The notes: generated by a model from the sequence alone, not told the origin. Positions 45,736 through 55,599 are shown, counted from the first letter of the stretch. The stretch is DNA of 64,000 bases from Clostridium felsineum DSM 794 (GCF_002006355.2 NZ_CP096980.1:3286001-3350000), one strand, 5' to 3'. Numbers and translations are program-made.

Positions 45736-46671
45736 CTATGTTATGTCTAATTGAACTATTCTTATTTCTATAGCCTCTATTCTTAACTTTTTATTCTCAG
45801 TTCCTGCTTCTGCTCCATCAGATATCCAATCTTGCCAACCTGTATTTTGTATGTAGGCTCTATATTGAACGCTGTAACCAGGCATATTTTCAAGACTAAT
45901 TTTAAAAGCTTCAAGTCTTAAACCATGACCTATCATTCCTGCTTCTGCTCCGTCACTTACCGCTGTCTGCCATCCTGTATTTTGCATATAAGCCTGATAA
46001 TTTATTTTTGCTCCATTAGGTGCATTAACAAGGTTTGCTTTAAATGCTTCTAATCTCAAGGATTTGTCTTCAGTTCCTGTTATTTGACCATTTTCAACAA
46101 CTGATTGCCAACCTGAATTTTGTATATGACCAGTATAGTTTACACCTACTGCAGTATTATTGGATATTTTAACAATTCTTATTTCTACTGCCTCTGCTCT
46201 TAAATTTCTTCCTTGTGTCCCTGCTACTTCCCAATCTGATACCCAGTTCCCCCAACCAATATTTTGAGAATGAACTCTATATTGTACACTATAACCAGGC
46301 ATATTTTTTAACCTTATTCTTATGCCCTCTAATCTTAATCTCATCCCTACTGTTCCTGCTTCTGCTCCATCTACTACTGGATCCTGCCAGCCTACATTTT
46401 GCAAATGAGTTTGATATTCTATACTTGCTCCATTTGGTGCATTAGTTAAACTAATTTTTAAAGCTTCAAGTCTTACTCCTTGACCCTCTGTTCCTGATTC
46501 CGCTCCATCTACCACTGCACTTTGCCAGCCAGTATTTTGAACATGGGCTTGATAAGAAACCCCCACATTACTAGCTATCTGTGCTTTTACATTTTTACAA
46601 GTTAAATTTACCACACTACTTACAGTAAGCATTGTTGCCATAATTAATGCTGTGATTTTTTTTCTTTTCAT
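45736..46671 (-). CDS. Secreted protein of six ChW repeats
   Basis: 311 residues. A signal peptide (1-31) is followed by six tandem repeats of about 47 residues, each with YxxHxQNxGWQ...DGAEAGT.....RLEA.(K/R)I. These are ChW (clostridial hydrophobic, conserved W) repeats, abundant in C. acetobutylicum and linked to cell-surface or extracellular complexes. No catalytic domain is present, so the protein is a pure binding or scaffolding repeat protein. Repeat 3 deviates most (SDWEVAGTQGRNLRAEA). It has its own terminator. Confidence 0.93.
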   Translation of the reverse strand: MKRKKITALIMATMLTVSSVVNLTCKNVKAQIASNVGVSYQAHVQNTGWQSAVVDGAESGTEGQGVRLEALKISLTNAPNGASIEYQTHLQNVGWQDPVVDGAEAGTVGMRLRLEGIRIRLKNMPGYSVQYRVHSQNIGWGNWVSDWEVAGTQGRNLRAEAVEIRIVKISNNTAVGVNYTGHIQNSGWQSVVENGQITGTEDKSLRLEAFKANLVNAPNGAKINYQAYMQNTGWQTAVSDGAEAGMIGHGLRLEAFKISLENMPGYSVQYRAYIQNTGWQDWISDGAEAGTENKKLRIEAIEIRIVQLDIT

Positions 46672-46810
46672 TTGATTTCCCTCACATTTCTGATTTTAAT
46701 CAACATATTATTTTTATCAAATATAGTTTCTATAATTGTATGTTTTATTGCAAAATACCTTAATAAACTACATTTTGTTCTATATTTTGCCCTTTTAAAA
46801 TCAAAAAATA

Positions 46811-46850
46811 CAAAAAACTCTACATCCTTTTATATTTGTGTAGAGTTTTT
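46811..46850. terminator. Bidirectional intrinsic terminator
   Basis: AAAAACTCTACA pairs with TGTAGAGTTTTT, loop about 15 bases, in the gap between the divergent ChW start region and the 3' end of the double-HD gene. It ends the double-HD gene on the minus strand. Confidence 0.8.
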
Positions 46851-46853
46851 TAT

Positions 46854-48077
46854 TTATGCTAACCTACTGAAAACGTAATTTATATCATTTGTTATTCTAG
46901 CATCAATAAAGCCATTATCCCTCATATTATTAAGTATATTCATTGCTACTACATGACTTAGTGCTTTTCTATATGGCCTATTTTCTGTAAGTGCTTCATA
47001 TATATCTAAACACGCTATAAGCCTAGCGTTAAAATCAAGATCCTTAGCTCTTTTTCCAGAAGGATATCCTTTTCCATTTAACTTTTCATGATGGTTTGAA
47101 GCCCACTTTGTAATATCTTCAAATCCTGTAATATCCCTTAATGCTAACCTTGTGAAATATGGATGTTTTTTTATCTCCTTAAATTCCTCTTTTGTAAGTT
47201 TTTTAGGACTATCCAATATACTATTGGGTACTGCAAGTTTCCCTATATCATGTAAGTCAGCAGCAATAATAAGCTTAAGCTTTTCTTCATGACTCATTTT
47301 ATAATAGTCCGCCATTATTTCAACTTTTTCCGACAAATCACTTGAATGCCTCTGAGTATATTCTGATTTACAATCTATTATTCTAGATAAAACTCCTGTT
47401 ATCTTTCTTATTTCATCTACTGGAAGTTCCATTCTATATTGTGGTGGTTCATACCTCAGAGCTTTTTCTAATCTATCATTTTTTAAATTTCGCCATAAAC
47501 TTTCATCCTGTGCTGCTTCTATAAATGCATCTACTAATCTCATAGAAAAAAGCTTATCTCTATTTTCCTCTACAAAGTTTATTATTTCCTCTTGCATAGT
47601 AATGTCATTCTCTTCTAGATGAAATCTTCTGTCAATAGTATCCGATATGGCAATTATTTGTGACAAAAGTGGTATTTCTTCTCCTTTTAAATGGAAAAAA
47701 CCTGTACCATTATAGCTTTCGTGGTGATATTTAAGAACATTTGTTACATCAGTCAAAAATGGGTACTCGCGTATATTTCGCTCCCCTATTATGCAGTGTT
47801 CTTTTATTCTCTCAAAACTCTTAAAATTTATAAGCTCATTTTTACTCTTAAGTAACCTGTCATGAAGTCCTTTTTCACTTGCTCCATTATCATGTAATAT
47901 TCCAAGTGCAACTATATCGTGTAATTGTTCTATTCCTAAACCAAGTTTTTTTGCAATTCTTAATGAAATGTATGCTGTTCTTTTGCTGTGATTAGATGTA
48001 ACCCCTATTATATCTATCTCAACAAAATCTAATGCACGAGAAACAGCCATTAGAAACTCGTTTAAATTAAATAACAT
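46854..48077 (-). CDS. Double HD-domain protein (HD-GYP-type cyclic di-GMP phosphodiesterase)
   Basis: 407 residues with two HD modules. The first (HSKRTAYISLRIAKKLG, ILHDNG, HHESYNGTGF) lacks the HDIG ending and may be regulatory. The second carries LHDIGKLAVP, a HPYFTRLAL helix and NHHEKLNGKGYPSG, the HD-GYP active-site set including the GYP loop. The predicted activity is hydrolysis of cyclic di-GMP, a signal that controls motility and surface traits. No sensor or membrane domain is visible. It is monocistronic. Confidence 0.85.
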   Translation of the reverse strand: MLFNLNEFLMAVSRALDFVEIDIIGVTSNHSKRTAYISLRIAKKLGLGIEQLHDIVALGILHDNGASEKGLHDRLLKSKNELINFKSFERIKEHCIIGERNIREYPFLTDVTNVLKYHHESYNGTGFFHLKGEEIPLLSQIIAISDTIDRRFHLEENDITMQEEIINFVEENRDKLFSMRLVDAFIEAAQDESLWRNLKNDRLEKALRYEPPQYRMELPVDEIRKITGVLSRIIDCKSEYTQRHSSDLSEKVEIMADYYKMSHEEKLKLIIAADLHDIGKLAVPNSILDSPKKLTKEEFKEIKKHPYFTRLALRDITGFEDITKWASNHHEKLNGKGYPSGKRAKDLDFNARLIACLDIYEALTENRPYRKALSHVVAMNILNNMRDNGFIDARITNDINYVFSRLA

Positions 48078-48163
48078 TCTACCACCCTTACGTCTGTATA
48101 ATAATTATGTCACTTTACAATAAGTTAATGCGAATTTGAATTAAATTAAAATTTTTTCAATAT

Positions 48164-48178
48164 TAATAACCATTATCA
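48164..48178. promoter_or_regulatory. Weak 7-1-7 Fur-box-like element
   Basis: TAATAAC C ATTATCA matches 12 of 14 positions of the 7-1-7 Fur core. It lies about 90 bases upstream of the double-HD gene. AT-rich chance match is quite possible. Confidence 0.2.
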
Positions 48179-48241
48179 TTTTAAATTAAATCCCATCAGC
48201 TGTCAATTTTTTATGATAAAATATTGTTTTTTAATTTACAA

Positions 48242-48273
48242 TTTTATAAGAAAGACAACGTTTTCTTATAAAA
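48242..48273. repeat. 12-bp inverted repeat
   Basis: TTTTATAAGAAA (48242-48253) pairs with TTTCTTATAAAA (48262-48273), loop eight bases. It may be an operator or hairpin between the divergent double-HD and CBM21 genes. Confidence 0.4.
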
Positions 48274-48441
48274 ATCCTTCTATTTTTATAAAAAAAAATA
48301 TTTTATTGTTTTTAATGATCATAAACAAAAAGTTAATAAATAACTATGATCAAAAAATATTATAACCCAATATAATATTAATCAAAAGTTATACCAATTT
48401 ATTTATACAATAAATTCTTTACTTTAATATTTTATGCAATC

Positions 48442-48552
48442 GGTTGTATACTGTGCAGCCTAGTTTTTTCAACCCTTACATAATACCACTCACTCTATTA
48501 TGTGAATTTCTACCATTTGAGGAGTTTAATGTATTTATTTTAGTCTCCTCAA
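48442..48552 (+). ncRNA. Structured 5' leader of the CBM21 gene (three hairpins)
   Basis: Three consecutive hairpins precede the gene by about 100 bases: GGTTG/CAACC (48442-48474), ACATAATA/TATTATGT (48478-48503, 8 bp perfect, loop of 10) and TTGAGGAG/CTCCTCAA (48517-48552), the last followed by GCTTTTTGCTTT, which looks like an attenuator. No known riboswitch class was recognised. The remaining 48078-48660 gap shows no gene. Confidence 0.4.
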
Positions 48553-48660
48553 GCTTTTTGCTTTATTATCAAAATTGAAACTCTGTCTTTATAATGCCAT
48601 ACTATATCTCAAGCGCTAATTTTTATAGGTACCTTTATAAAATTTTCAGGAGGCTTTATT

Positions 48661-49398
48661 ATGAAAACAAAAAAAATTCCCACTAAATTTATTATGTTTA
48701 TGCTTTTTACAGCTATTTTGTTTATTTTTAATCCGATTGCACAAAATACTTCAAAAGCTGCTACTGTCCCTATTCAATTATACTATTCTCAACGTATTAC
48801 AGATGACGATTATTCAATAGGTCATATAGAAGGCTATATTGCAGTACAAAACCTAGCTTTTAATAAGTCTGTATACGTGCATTACTCTCTTGATGGAGGT
48901 AAGACTTGGACTGATACCCCTGCATCCTACGTAAAAACAAATTCAAGTGATAACTATGAAGTTTGGAACTTTAAAACAAATTCAAGTTCTGAATTATTTG
49001 GTCCACCAATAATATACTGTTTAAAGTATGAAGTTAATGGACAAACTTATTGGGATAATAATAACGGAAATAATTACGTTGATGGTGCTTTTGGCTTATC
49101 TTCCCTTTATACCAAAAACATAAAAGCTGTTGTAAATAATCACAAATATTTTTCAGCAGACGTATATGTAAAGAACATTGATGGAGCTAAAGCAGTTAAG
49201 GTACGCTATTCCACAGATAATTGGACAAGCTATACTGATGTAGACGTAAATACAAGTAATCCATCACAAAGTACATGGAGCATATATCAAAATGTTCCTG
49301 ACTCCACAAAACAGGTTCAATTTGCTGTATTGTACGAAGTTAACGGCATACAGTATTGGGATAATAATTTTGATTCTAATTATACTGTAAACTTCTAA
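48661..49398 (+). CDS. Secreted protein with two CBM21-like domains
   Basis: 245 residues. The signal peptide (1-31) is followed by two tandem beta-sandwich modules. The first has EGYIAVQNLAFNKSVYVHYSLDGGKTW...YEVNGQTYWDNNNGNNY and the second the parallel VYVKNIDGAKAVKVRYSTDNW...YEVNGIQYWDNNFDSNY. The NLAF, YSxDxxxTW and YWDNNxGxNY motifs are the CBM21 starch/glycogen-binding signature. No catalytic domain: it is a free polysaccharide-binding protein. It has a structured leader, unusual for such a gene, and a terminator. Confidence 0.87.
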   Translation: MKTKKIPTKFIMFMLFTAILFIFNPIAQNTSKAATVPIQLYYSQRITDDDYSIGHIEGYIAVQNLAFNKSVYVHYSLDGGKTWTDTPASYVKTNSSDNYEVWNFKTNSSSELFGPPIIYCLKYEVNGQTYWDNNNGNNYVDGAFGLSSLYTKNIKAVVNNHKYFSADVYVKNIDGAKAVKVRYSTDNWTSYTDVDVNTSNPSQSTWSIYQNVPDSTKQVQFAVLYEVNGIQYWDNNFDSNYTVNF

Positions 49399-49411
49399 CT
49401 TTATAATCACT

Positions 49412-49467
49412 AAGTGTGAATTTGCAAAAAATTTAACAAGTTAATAATTTTGGCAAATTCACACTTT
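49412..49467. terminator. Bidirectional intrinsic terminator
   Basis: AAGTGTGAATTTGC pairs with GCAAATTCACACTT across a loop of about 26 bases. It serves the CBM21 gene and the convergent GT4 gene. Confidence 0.75.
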
Positions 49468-50644
49468 AAGCTTGTTTAGCTAAATAATAGGAATATCCTT
49501 CTTTTAATGCAGAATTATAAGTTAAAAGAACCTTAGAAGCAAAACGCTCCTTCGAATATTCAACCATTTTTTCTGATATTTTTTCTACCATCTGCAGCTT
49601 AAACTTTTTGTTATTAATAATATACTGCAGTGCTCCTAAAAATTCTTCATCATCTTCATATGAAAAACCGTTTTGTCCGTTTACTATTAATCCCTCTATA
49701 CACATATCCCATTTGCATATAATAGGGAGTCCGCTAGCAAGCGCTTCTATATATGTTATTCCTTGTGTCTCACTGGTTGATGCTGTTACAAAAACATCTC
49801 CTAGCTTGTAATATTTGTAGACCTTATCCGATGGAATCATACCAGTAAATTTAACCTTATCAGAAATTCCTTCTGTTATTACAATTCCTTTTAGCTTGGA
49901 TAAGTAAGGTCCCCCTCCAACTATTAGAAGTTTTATATTAGGTGTATATCCTAACGCCATTTTATATAGCTTTAGAACTTCTTCTATATTCTTTTCTTCT
50001 GCTATTCTACCAACATAAATTAATACTATATCCTTTTCTGACAATTCATACTTTGACAAAAGTTCTTCTTTTTCTTCTTTGGATAACTCTTTCTTAAACT
50101 TATCTAAATCAATTCCTGTTGGAACGATATCTATATTTGTAGTCACCCCGTAACCTTTTAGCTTGTTTCTCACCTTTTCTGTTGGCGCTATAACTGCCTC
50201 ACAACTATTAAGCAATTTTTCTGTAACCTTAGAGACACCTACCCGTCCCAGTATTCTCCCACAAAAGAAATAATGAAGATAATCCTCGTACATAGTATGG
50301 TAGGTATGTACCTCTGGTATATTAAGTTTTCTTTTTATATATTTAGCTACTATCATAGTTGAAAATTCAGTTTGAGAATGTATAATATCCGGTTTCCATC
50401 TTATTATTTCACCTACAATTTTATTTTTAATAGGCTTCATAACTCTTGCATCAGGATAAATTGCCACACTAAAAGAGCTGAGATAAAAAACATCTGAAGT
50501 TATCTTTTCTTCTCCATCTGGAGATAAAGCAAGTATTTTAACATCATGTCCCAAAGCTTTTAATTGTTTATATAAATTATTAATTGAAACTACAACACCG
50601 TTTGTCATTGGATAATACGTATCTGTGGTAATAAGTATTTTCAA
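49466..50644 (-). CDS. GT4-family glycosyltransferase (diacylglycerol glucosyltransferase-like)
   Basis: 392 residues in a GT-B fold. N-terminal TDTYYPMTNGVVVSINNL and HTYHTMYEDYLHY are typical of bacterial glycolipid synthases (1,2-diacylglycerol 3-glucosyltransferase-like). The donor domain has IYVGRIAEEKNIEEVL and the E-x7-E motif TETQG-like region SETQGITYIEALASGLP. It probably adds glucose to diacylglycerol at the membrane, making glycolipid. The PAP2 phosphatase lies 150 bases upstream on the same strand. Confidence 0.85.
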   Translation of the reverse strand: MKILITTDTYYPMTNGVVVSINNLYKQLKALGHDVKILALSPDGEEKITSDVFYLSSFSVAIYPDARVMKPIKNKIVGEIIRWKPDIIHSQTEFSTMIVAKYIKRKLNIPEVHTYHTMYEDYLHYFFCGRILGRVGVSKVTEKLLNSCEAVIAPTEKVRNKLKGYGVTTNIDIVPTGIDLDKFKKELSKEEKEELLSKYELSEKDIVLIYVGRIAEEKNIEEVLKLYKMALGYTPNIKLLIVGGGPYLSKLKGIVITEGISDKVKFTGMIPSDKVYKYYKLGDVFVTASTSETQGITYIEALASGLPIICKWDMCIEGLIVNGQNGFSYEDDEEFLGALQYIINNKKFKLQMVEKISEKMVEYSKERFASKVLLTYNSALKEGYSYYLAKQA

Positions 50645-50793
50645 TTCTTTCCCTCCAAGCTAATGTTAAAATAACAAGTTATAAGCTATTCTAACAAATT
50701 TAATATGTTATACTTTTTTTATTTTTATTCTAAGGTGATACTTATAACAAAAATGTTTTAAAAATTATAATTTCTTTATCTCTTAGTAGCATC

Positions 50794-51375
50794 TTACATA
50801 TAGTTAGGAACTGCTTTTAATACTGCTACTATTTTTTTTTCAATTATTTCATATAAATACTCTACTTTATTTCTTAACTTTAAATTATAAATATAGTTTG
50901 TGCTTAAAACCATTATATATGCAAAAACAACATCCATAGGATAGTGGTTTCCAACGTAAACTCTTGAAAAACCTACTATTAAAGATATAATTGTTAAAAT
51001 AATACTTATTAGCTTATTATAATTTTTTAATCCTAAAGCTATACTCATAGTCCCTGTAGCATGATCACTTGGAAGTGATGCATCCTTAACATGATTCACT
51101 AACAAATTAACTTTATTGTTTACAAAGGGTCTATTTTCATAATATAACTTTCCAATTATAAAACTAAAGATTAAATTAATTAGTGTTATAACAAAAGTAC
51201 TAAAAACGACCTTCCTACAGTTATCCTTTTTCTTTATTAATCCCAAAATAAATATTATTGCAAGAGCTCCTGCATATAAATAAGGTACATCCTTTGAAAA
51301 GAAAATCATTACTTTATCTAAAACCATATTTTTGTTTGCTAAATTATTTATTAATCTAAAAAGTTCCATATTCAT
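50794..51375 (-). CDS. PAP2-family membrane phosphatase (BcrC-like)
   Basis: 193 residues with about five membrane segments. The three PAP2 motifs are present: KLYYENRPF, PSDHATG and SRVYVGNHYPMD. It is probably an undecaprenyl-pyrophosphate or lipid phosphatase at the outer face of the membrane, relevant to wall synthesis and bacitracin tolerance. It follows the OmpR two-component genes, which may control it. Confidence 0.88.
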   Translation of the reverse strand: MNMELFRLINNLANKNMVLDKVMIFFSKDVPYLYAGALAIIFILGLIKKKDNCRKVVFSTFVITLINLIFSFIIGKLYYENRPFVNNKVNLLVNHVKDASLPSDHATGTMSIALGLKNYNKLISIILTIISLIVGFSRVYVGNHYPMDVVFAYIMVLSTNYIYNLKLRNKVEYLYEIIEKKIVAVLKAVPNYM

Positions 51376-51525
51376 TTGTTTTTTTACCTTTCCAATCCTA
51401 TGTTCTTTTGTACTGTTATAAGTATTTTTATTATATATACATTATCCATCTAAAACATTAAATTTACATTAAAAAGTTCTTAGCTTTTACTTAAGATTTT
51501 CATATATTTTTATGAGAAATATGTT

Positions 51526-52932
51526 TTATTTTACCTTTAAAGTCACAGTTATCTTAGTAAATTTACCTTCTTCACTTTCTACACCTATTATTCCGTTATG
51601 CATATTAACTATCCATTTAGCTATAGAAAGTCCAAGACCACTGCCTCCCTTTTCTTTTGATCTAGATTTATCAACAATATAAAATCTATCGAATATATTC
51701 TTAATTTCATCTTTAGGTATTCCTATTCCTGTATCCTTAACAGATATTTTTACTTCGTCATTAAAAAGTATAGAACTTATATCTATAGTCCCACCCCTTG
51801 GCGTAAATTTAATACTATTATCTATAAATATTCTAAGCATTTGCTTTATCATTTTACTATCAGCTGAAATTTTCACTTTATCATTTCTACTGCTTAATAT
51901 TTTATGATTTTTACTTATAAGCAAACCTTCTGAAACTAAACTATCAATTATTTCATTAAGATAAAATTCTTTCTTCTCAAAAAAATACGTTCCTGTATCT
52001 CCTTTTGCAAGGAAAAGTAATTTTTCAATTAACTCAGCCATATTTGCCGCCTCAAACTTGATACCATATATTGATTTTTCTAAAGCATTTTTATCATTTT
52101 TACCCCATCTATCTAAAAGATTTGCATATCCCTGAATTACAGTTATAGGAGTTCTAAGTTCATGAGAAGCATTTGATACAAACTGTGCCTGACGATCAAA
52201 TGCATCTTGAAGTCTGTCTATCATTTTATTAAAGGTATTAGATAATCTTTTAAGTTCGTCGTCAGCTCCCGTTACCTCTATTCTCTCTTTTAAATTGTTA
52301 ATGCTTATATTTTCAGCAGTTTTAGTTATATAATCAATTGGCTTTAACATCTTTTTACTTATTACATATCCAAGAAATATAGATACAATAATCCCTATAA
52401 AATCAGCCAATACCATAATCCCAAATAGAACCTTCATATAATAGTACTCCGTATGCATATCTTTATATATTTGGAGATATATCTTTTCATTTCTTTTAGT
52501 TATAATCAAAATATTTTTATATATTAGGTGTTTTTCATCATCTTTCAAGTGTTTTCCATTAAATTTAAGTATCTCCTTATCTTCATGAGGTTTTTTTATT
52601 CTATGATCAAACTCTGTTGTTTCATTTATTACTTTTCCATTCTTTAAGAGTATTCTTATTGATATGTTTTCCTTTGAAGGAACATCTGAAAAAATGTCAT
52701 CTACATTTAAATTTACCTGCTTATTTTTAAGCTTGTTTGTCATTATATTTTGTACATCTTCTATTTGTTTGTTTCCCTCTTCATAAATATAATGCCTAAC
52801 TCCAAATAAAATTGAAGCATTTAAAACTAATAATACTAATATAAACATAACCGCATATACTGCGGTTATCTTTAGAGAAATTTTTGCACTTTTTATAAAA
52901 CAGAATAATTTTTTAATCTTCTTTAATAACAT
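51526..52932 (-). CDS. OmpR-type sensor histidine kinase
   Basis: 468 residues: membrane helices at about 22-44 and 167-190 around a small extracellular domain, a HAMP domain, HisKA with FVSNASHELRTP (phospho-His H257) and HATPase with DTGIGIP and GGSGLGLSIAKWIV. The start overlaps the end of the regulator gene by 20 bases, so the pair is co-translated. The nearby PAP2 phosphatase suggests an envelope-stress role; this is inference. Confidence 0.93.
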   Translation of the reverse strand: MLLKKIKKLFCFIKSAKISLKITAVYAVMFILVLLVLNASILFGVRHYIYEEGNKQIEDVQNIMTNKLKNKQVNLNVDDIFSDVPSKENISIRILLKNGKVINETTEFDHRIKKPHEDKEILKFNGKHLKDDEKHLIYKNILIITKRNEKIYLQIYKDMHTEYYYMKVLFGIMVLADFIGIIVSIFLGYVISKKMLKPIDYITKTAENISINNLKERIEVTGADDELKRLSNTFNKMIDRLQDAFDRQAQFVSNASHELRTPITVIQGYANLLDRWGKNDKNALEKSIYGIKFEAANMAELIEKLLFLAKGDTGTYFFEKKEFYLNEIIDSLVSEGLLISKNHKILSSRNDKVKISADSKMIKQMLRIFIDNSIKFTPRGGTIDISSILFNDEVKISVKDTGIGIPKDEIKNIFDRFYIVDKSRSKEKGGSGLGLSIAKWIVNMHNGIIGVESEEGKFTKITVTLKVK

Positions 52933-53593
52933 ATCCTACACCTCTAACGGTAGTTATAAGCTTATTCTCAAAATCATCATCTATTTTACCTCTTAAATAT
53001 CTTATAAATACATCTACTACATTTGTATCACCTATATAATCATATCCCCATATTTCTTCAATAAGCTTTTCTCTTGTTAGTACAATATTTTTATTGATTA
53101 AAAGCATCTTCAAAAGTTCATATTCTTTTTTTGTAAGATCTATTTCTTTTCCAGCTCTCTTAACTTTTCTAGTTCTATTGTCCATAACTATATCTCTAAC
53201 CTTAATAATATCTTTAGAACTTTTAACTAAGTTATTTCTTTCATGAACTCTTATTCTAGCTAAAAGTTCTTCAATTGCAAAAGGTTTTGTAAGATAATCA
53301 TTAGCTCCAACGTCAAGTCCTAAAACTTTATCGTGTATATCACTTTTTGCTGTAAGCATTATGACTGGTACACTAGAAAACTGTCTTGCCCTTCTTAAAA
53401 CTTCTATTCCATTTAAATTTGGAATCATAATATCTAAAAGTACTAAATCATACTCATTGCTTTCCATTTTCTTCAAAGCATCCCTTCCCTCATAGCTAAC
53501 TTCCACTTCATAGCCTTCATGGGTAAGCTCCATTTCTATAAACATTGACATTTGCTTTTCATCTTCAACTAAGAGTATTTTAAAATTCTTCAA
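52913..53593 (-). CDS. OmpR-family response regulator
   Basis: 226 residues. The receiver (LLVEDEK, phospho-Asp D54 in VLLDIMIPN, KPF motif) is joined to a winged helix (LTKKEYELLKMLL, TTVRGVGYVI). The TTG start at 53593 lies eight bases after GGAGAG. It is first in the operon with the kinase. Upstream is a decayed secreted-protein remnant, so a former target or partner may have been lost. Confidence 0.93.
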   Translation of the reverse strand: MKNFKILLVEDEKQMSMFIEMELTHEGYEVEVSYEGRDALKKMESNEYDLVLLDIMIPNLNGIEVLRRARQFSSVPVIMLTAKSDIHDKVLGLDVGANDYLTKPFAIEELLARIRVHERNNLVKSSKDIIKVRDIVMDNRTRKVKRAGKEIDLTKKEYELLKMLLINKNIVLTREKLIEEIWGYDYIGDTNVVDVFIRYLRGKIDDDFENKLITTVRGVGYVIKED

Positions 53594-53752
53594 TTTATCA
53601 TCTCTCCATGTATTCCTTCTCTTTTATTAATGCCTCTCTTAAAGTTTTCCAGAGTTCCATATTTAGAATTAACTCTAACTGTTCTTAACATATTATCTTT
53701 GTCTTTAATTTTAAATCTATTTATATAAGTCTATTATCTGAAATTTAATCTC

Positions 53753-53952
53753 TCTTGTACGTCAACCACTTGACCTGCCCCTTTTAAATCTGTGACTATG
53801 TATATTTTATATTTGCATTGGCACATGAATAAGCAGCTCCTAACATTATTCCACTCACTACCACAATTGTCAAAATCAATACTGAGAATATACTTATTAT
53901 TTTCTTTCTATACTTTTTTAAACTTTTAATTTTAGTAAAATTTTTTTCATAT
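53753..53952 (-). pseudogene. Remnant of a short secreted or anchored protein
   Basis: A strong AAGGGGTG site and ATG at 53952 start a frame that breaks in a run of seven A. One extra A would continue as TKIKSLKKYRKKIISIFSVL, a membrane segment, GIMLGAAYSCANANIKYT, stop. Other-frame coding-like sequence follows to about 53753. The rest of 53594-54195 shows no gene. It may be a pseudogene; a sequencing slip in the A run is the alternative. Confidence 0.4.
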
Positions 53953-54137
53953 TATGAGCACCCCTTAATTTAAATTTATAAGCTTATAATAAAATCACTT
54001 AATTAAAAGGTGATAAAAATAAAGTTAAATTCAGATTAAAATAGTAAAGTTCTATTAATTAATTTATATTATGTATCAAATAACTCTATTATATAGATAA
54101 AATATCACTGATTTAAGTACCCATTTCTACTTAAAAT

Positions 54138-54185
54138 AAAAGACAGCCTTTCACGTATTAAAATCGTAAAAGACTGACTTTTATT
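54138..54185. terminator. Imperfect intrinsic terminator
   Basis: TAAAAGACAG pairs with CTGACTTTTA, with an inner TTTCACG/CGTAAAA pairing, in the gap after the lactate dehydrogenase gene on the minus strand. It ends the EtfAB/dehydrogenase operon. Confidence 0.6.
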
Positions 54186-54195
54186 TTATATTATT

Positions 54196-55599
54196 TTATT
54201 CACATACCTTTCCAGGATTTAATATATTTTTAGGATCAAATGCTTTTTTAATATTCTGCATCAATTTCAAAGTAGTTTCTCCTAATTGTTTATTTAAATA
54301 TTCTCTCTTTGCATACCCTATGCCATGTTCTCCAGAAACTTGTCCTTTTAATTCATTAGCTTTATTGTACATACATTTAAATACTTCAGGTAACTTTTCT
54401 GACCACTCTTTCTCTTTAAGTTCATCTCTTAATATATATACATGAAGATTACCATCACCAGCATGACCAAAATTCTTTATTCTAATATTAAGCTTATTTT
54501 GAAGTTCATAAGTGTAATTTATAAATTCAGCCACCTTGTTTCTTGGAACACAAACATCACACTCGTCCATTTCAGTAGTTGATGCCTTTATAGCTTCAAG
54601 GAATGCTCCCCTTGCAGACCATATAGCTTCTTTTCTTTCATCTGTATCAGCTATAAATATATCTAGCGCTCCCTCTTTTAAAACTATATTAGCTGCACTT
54701 TCGTAATCTTTTTCTATTTCTTCTGTATTATTACCATCAAAAGTCATCAAAAGGTATGCATCTGATGCACTATCCGGAAATTTCTTTCCTAAAAATTCTT
54801 CTGCTGCAAGTATTACATCTCTTTCCATAAACTCTATAGAAGTTGGTATAGTTTTTGATTTTATTATTTTAGGAACTGTTTCTATAGCCTTTGTAAGGTC
54901 AGGAAACGGAACTAAAAGACTTATTGATTTTTTAGGAAGTGGTAATAGCTTCAATATGGCTTTAGTAACTATTCCAAGTGTTCCTTCAGAACCACAAATT
55001 AAATCCTTTATACTGTACCCGGAACTATTTTTAACAACTTTTCCTCCAACTTCTATGATTTCTCCTGTAGGAAGAACTAATTCAAGACCTCTAACATAAT
55101 CTCTTGTAACTCCATATTTAACAGCTCTCATACCACCAGCGTTAGTGCTTATATTTCCTCCTATAGTTGCAGATTTTTCACCTGGATCTGGTGGATAAAA
55201 CAAATCATGCTCCTGTACAAAGTCAGCTATTTCCATTAAAAGCACTCCTGGCTCAACAGTCAATGTTAAATTTTCTTCATCTATTTCTAGTATTTTATTC
55301 ATCGAACATAAATTTATCATTATTCCACCATATATAGGAACTGATGCACCAACAAGGCCTGTTCCGGATCCTCTAACTACAACTGGAATGTTATTTTCAT
55401 AAGCATATTTAACAACCTTTGAGACCTCTTCAGTTTTTGAAACCTCTACTAAAACTTCAGGCATATTCTTTACCGCACCTAATTCATCATGACTGAAATC
55501 CTCACTTATATTTTTGCCAAAAATAACTCTTTCTTTTCCTAATATAGATTGTAAATAACTAATATCTCTCTCATCTATTTTCTTATATTCATTTGACAT
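54196..55599 (-). CDS. glcD: FAD-linked lactate dehydrogenase (LctD/GlcD-like)
   Basis: 467 residues. FAD_binding_4 domain (VVVRGSGTGLVGASVP, GEKSATIGGNISTNAGGMRAVKYG, GSEGTLGIVTKA) and FAD-oxidase C domain (HAGDGNLHVYILRD, SGEHGIG). The family includes D-lactate and glycolate dehydrogenases. Being third after etfB and etfA, it matches the LctBCD lactate dehydrogenase/EtfAB complex, which uses electron bifurcation to drive lactate oxidation with NAD. D- or L-lactate specificity is not readable. The ATG follows GGAGG. Confidence 0.9.
   Translation of the reverse strand: MSNEYKKIDERDISYLQSILGKERVIFGKNISEDFSHDELGAVKNMPEVLVEVSKTEEVSKVVKYAYENNIPVVVRGSGTGLVGASVPIYGGIMINLCSMNKILEIDEENLTLTVEPGVLLMEIADFVQEHDLFYPPDPGEKSATIGGNISTNAGGMRAVKYGVTRDYVRGLELVLPTGEIIEVGGKVVKNSSGYSIKDLICGSEGTLGIVTKAILKLLPLPKKSISLLVPFPDLTKAIETVPKIIKSKTIPTSIEFMERDVILAAEEFLGKKFPDSASDAYLLMTFDGNNTEEIEKDYESAANIVLKEGALDIFIADTDERKEAIWSARGAFLEAIKASTTEMDECDVCVPRNKVAEFINYTYELQNKLNIRIKNFGHAGDGNLHVYILRDELKEKEWSEKLPEVFKCMYNKANELKGQVSGEHGIGYAKREYLNKQLGETTLKLMQNIKKAFDPKNILNPGKVCE

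Noticed and set aside
48442..48552. Cyclic di-GMP or other known riboswitch
   Set aside because: The conserved core words of the classes I know are absent, so no class name was given.
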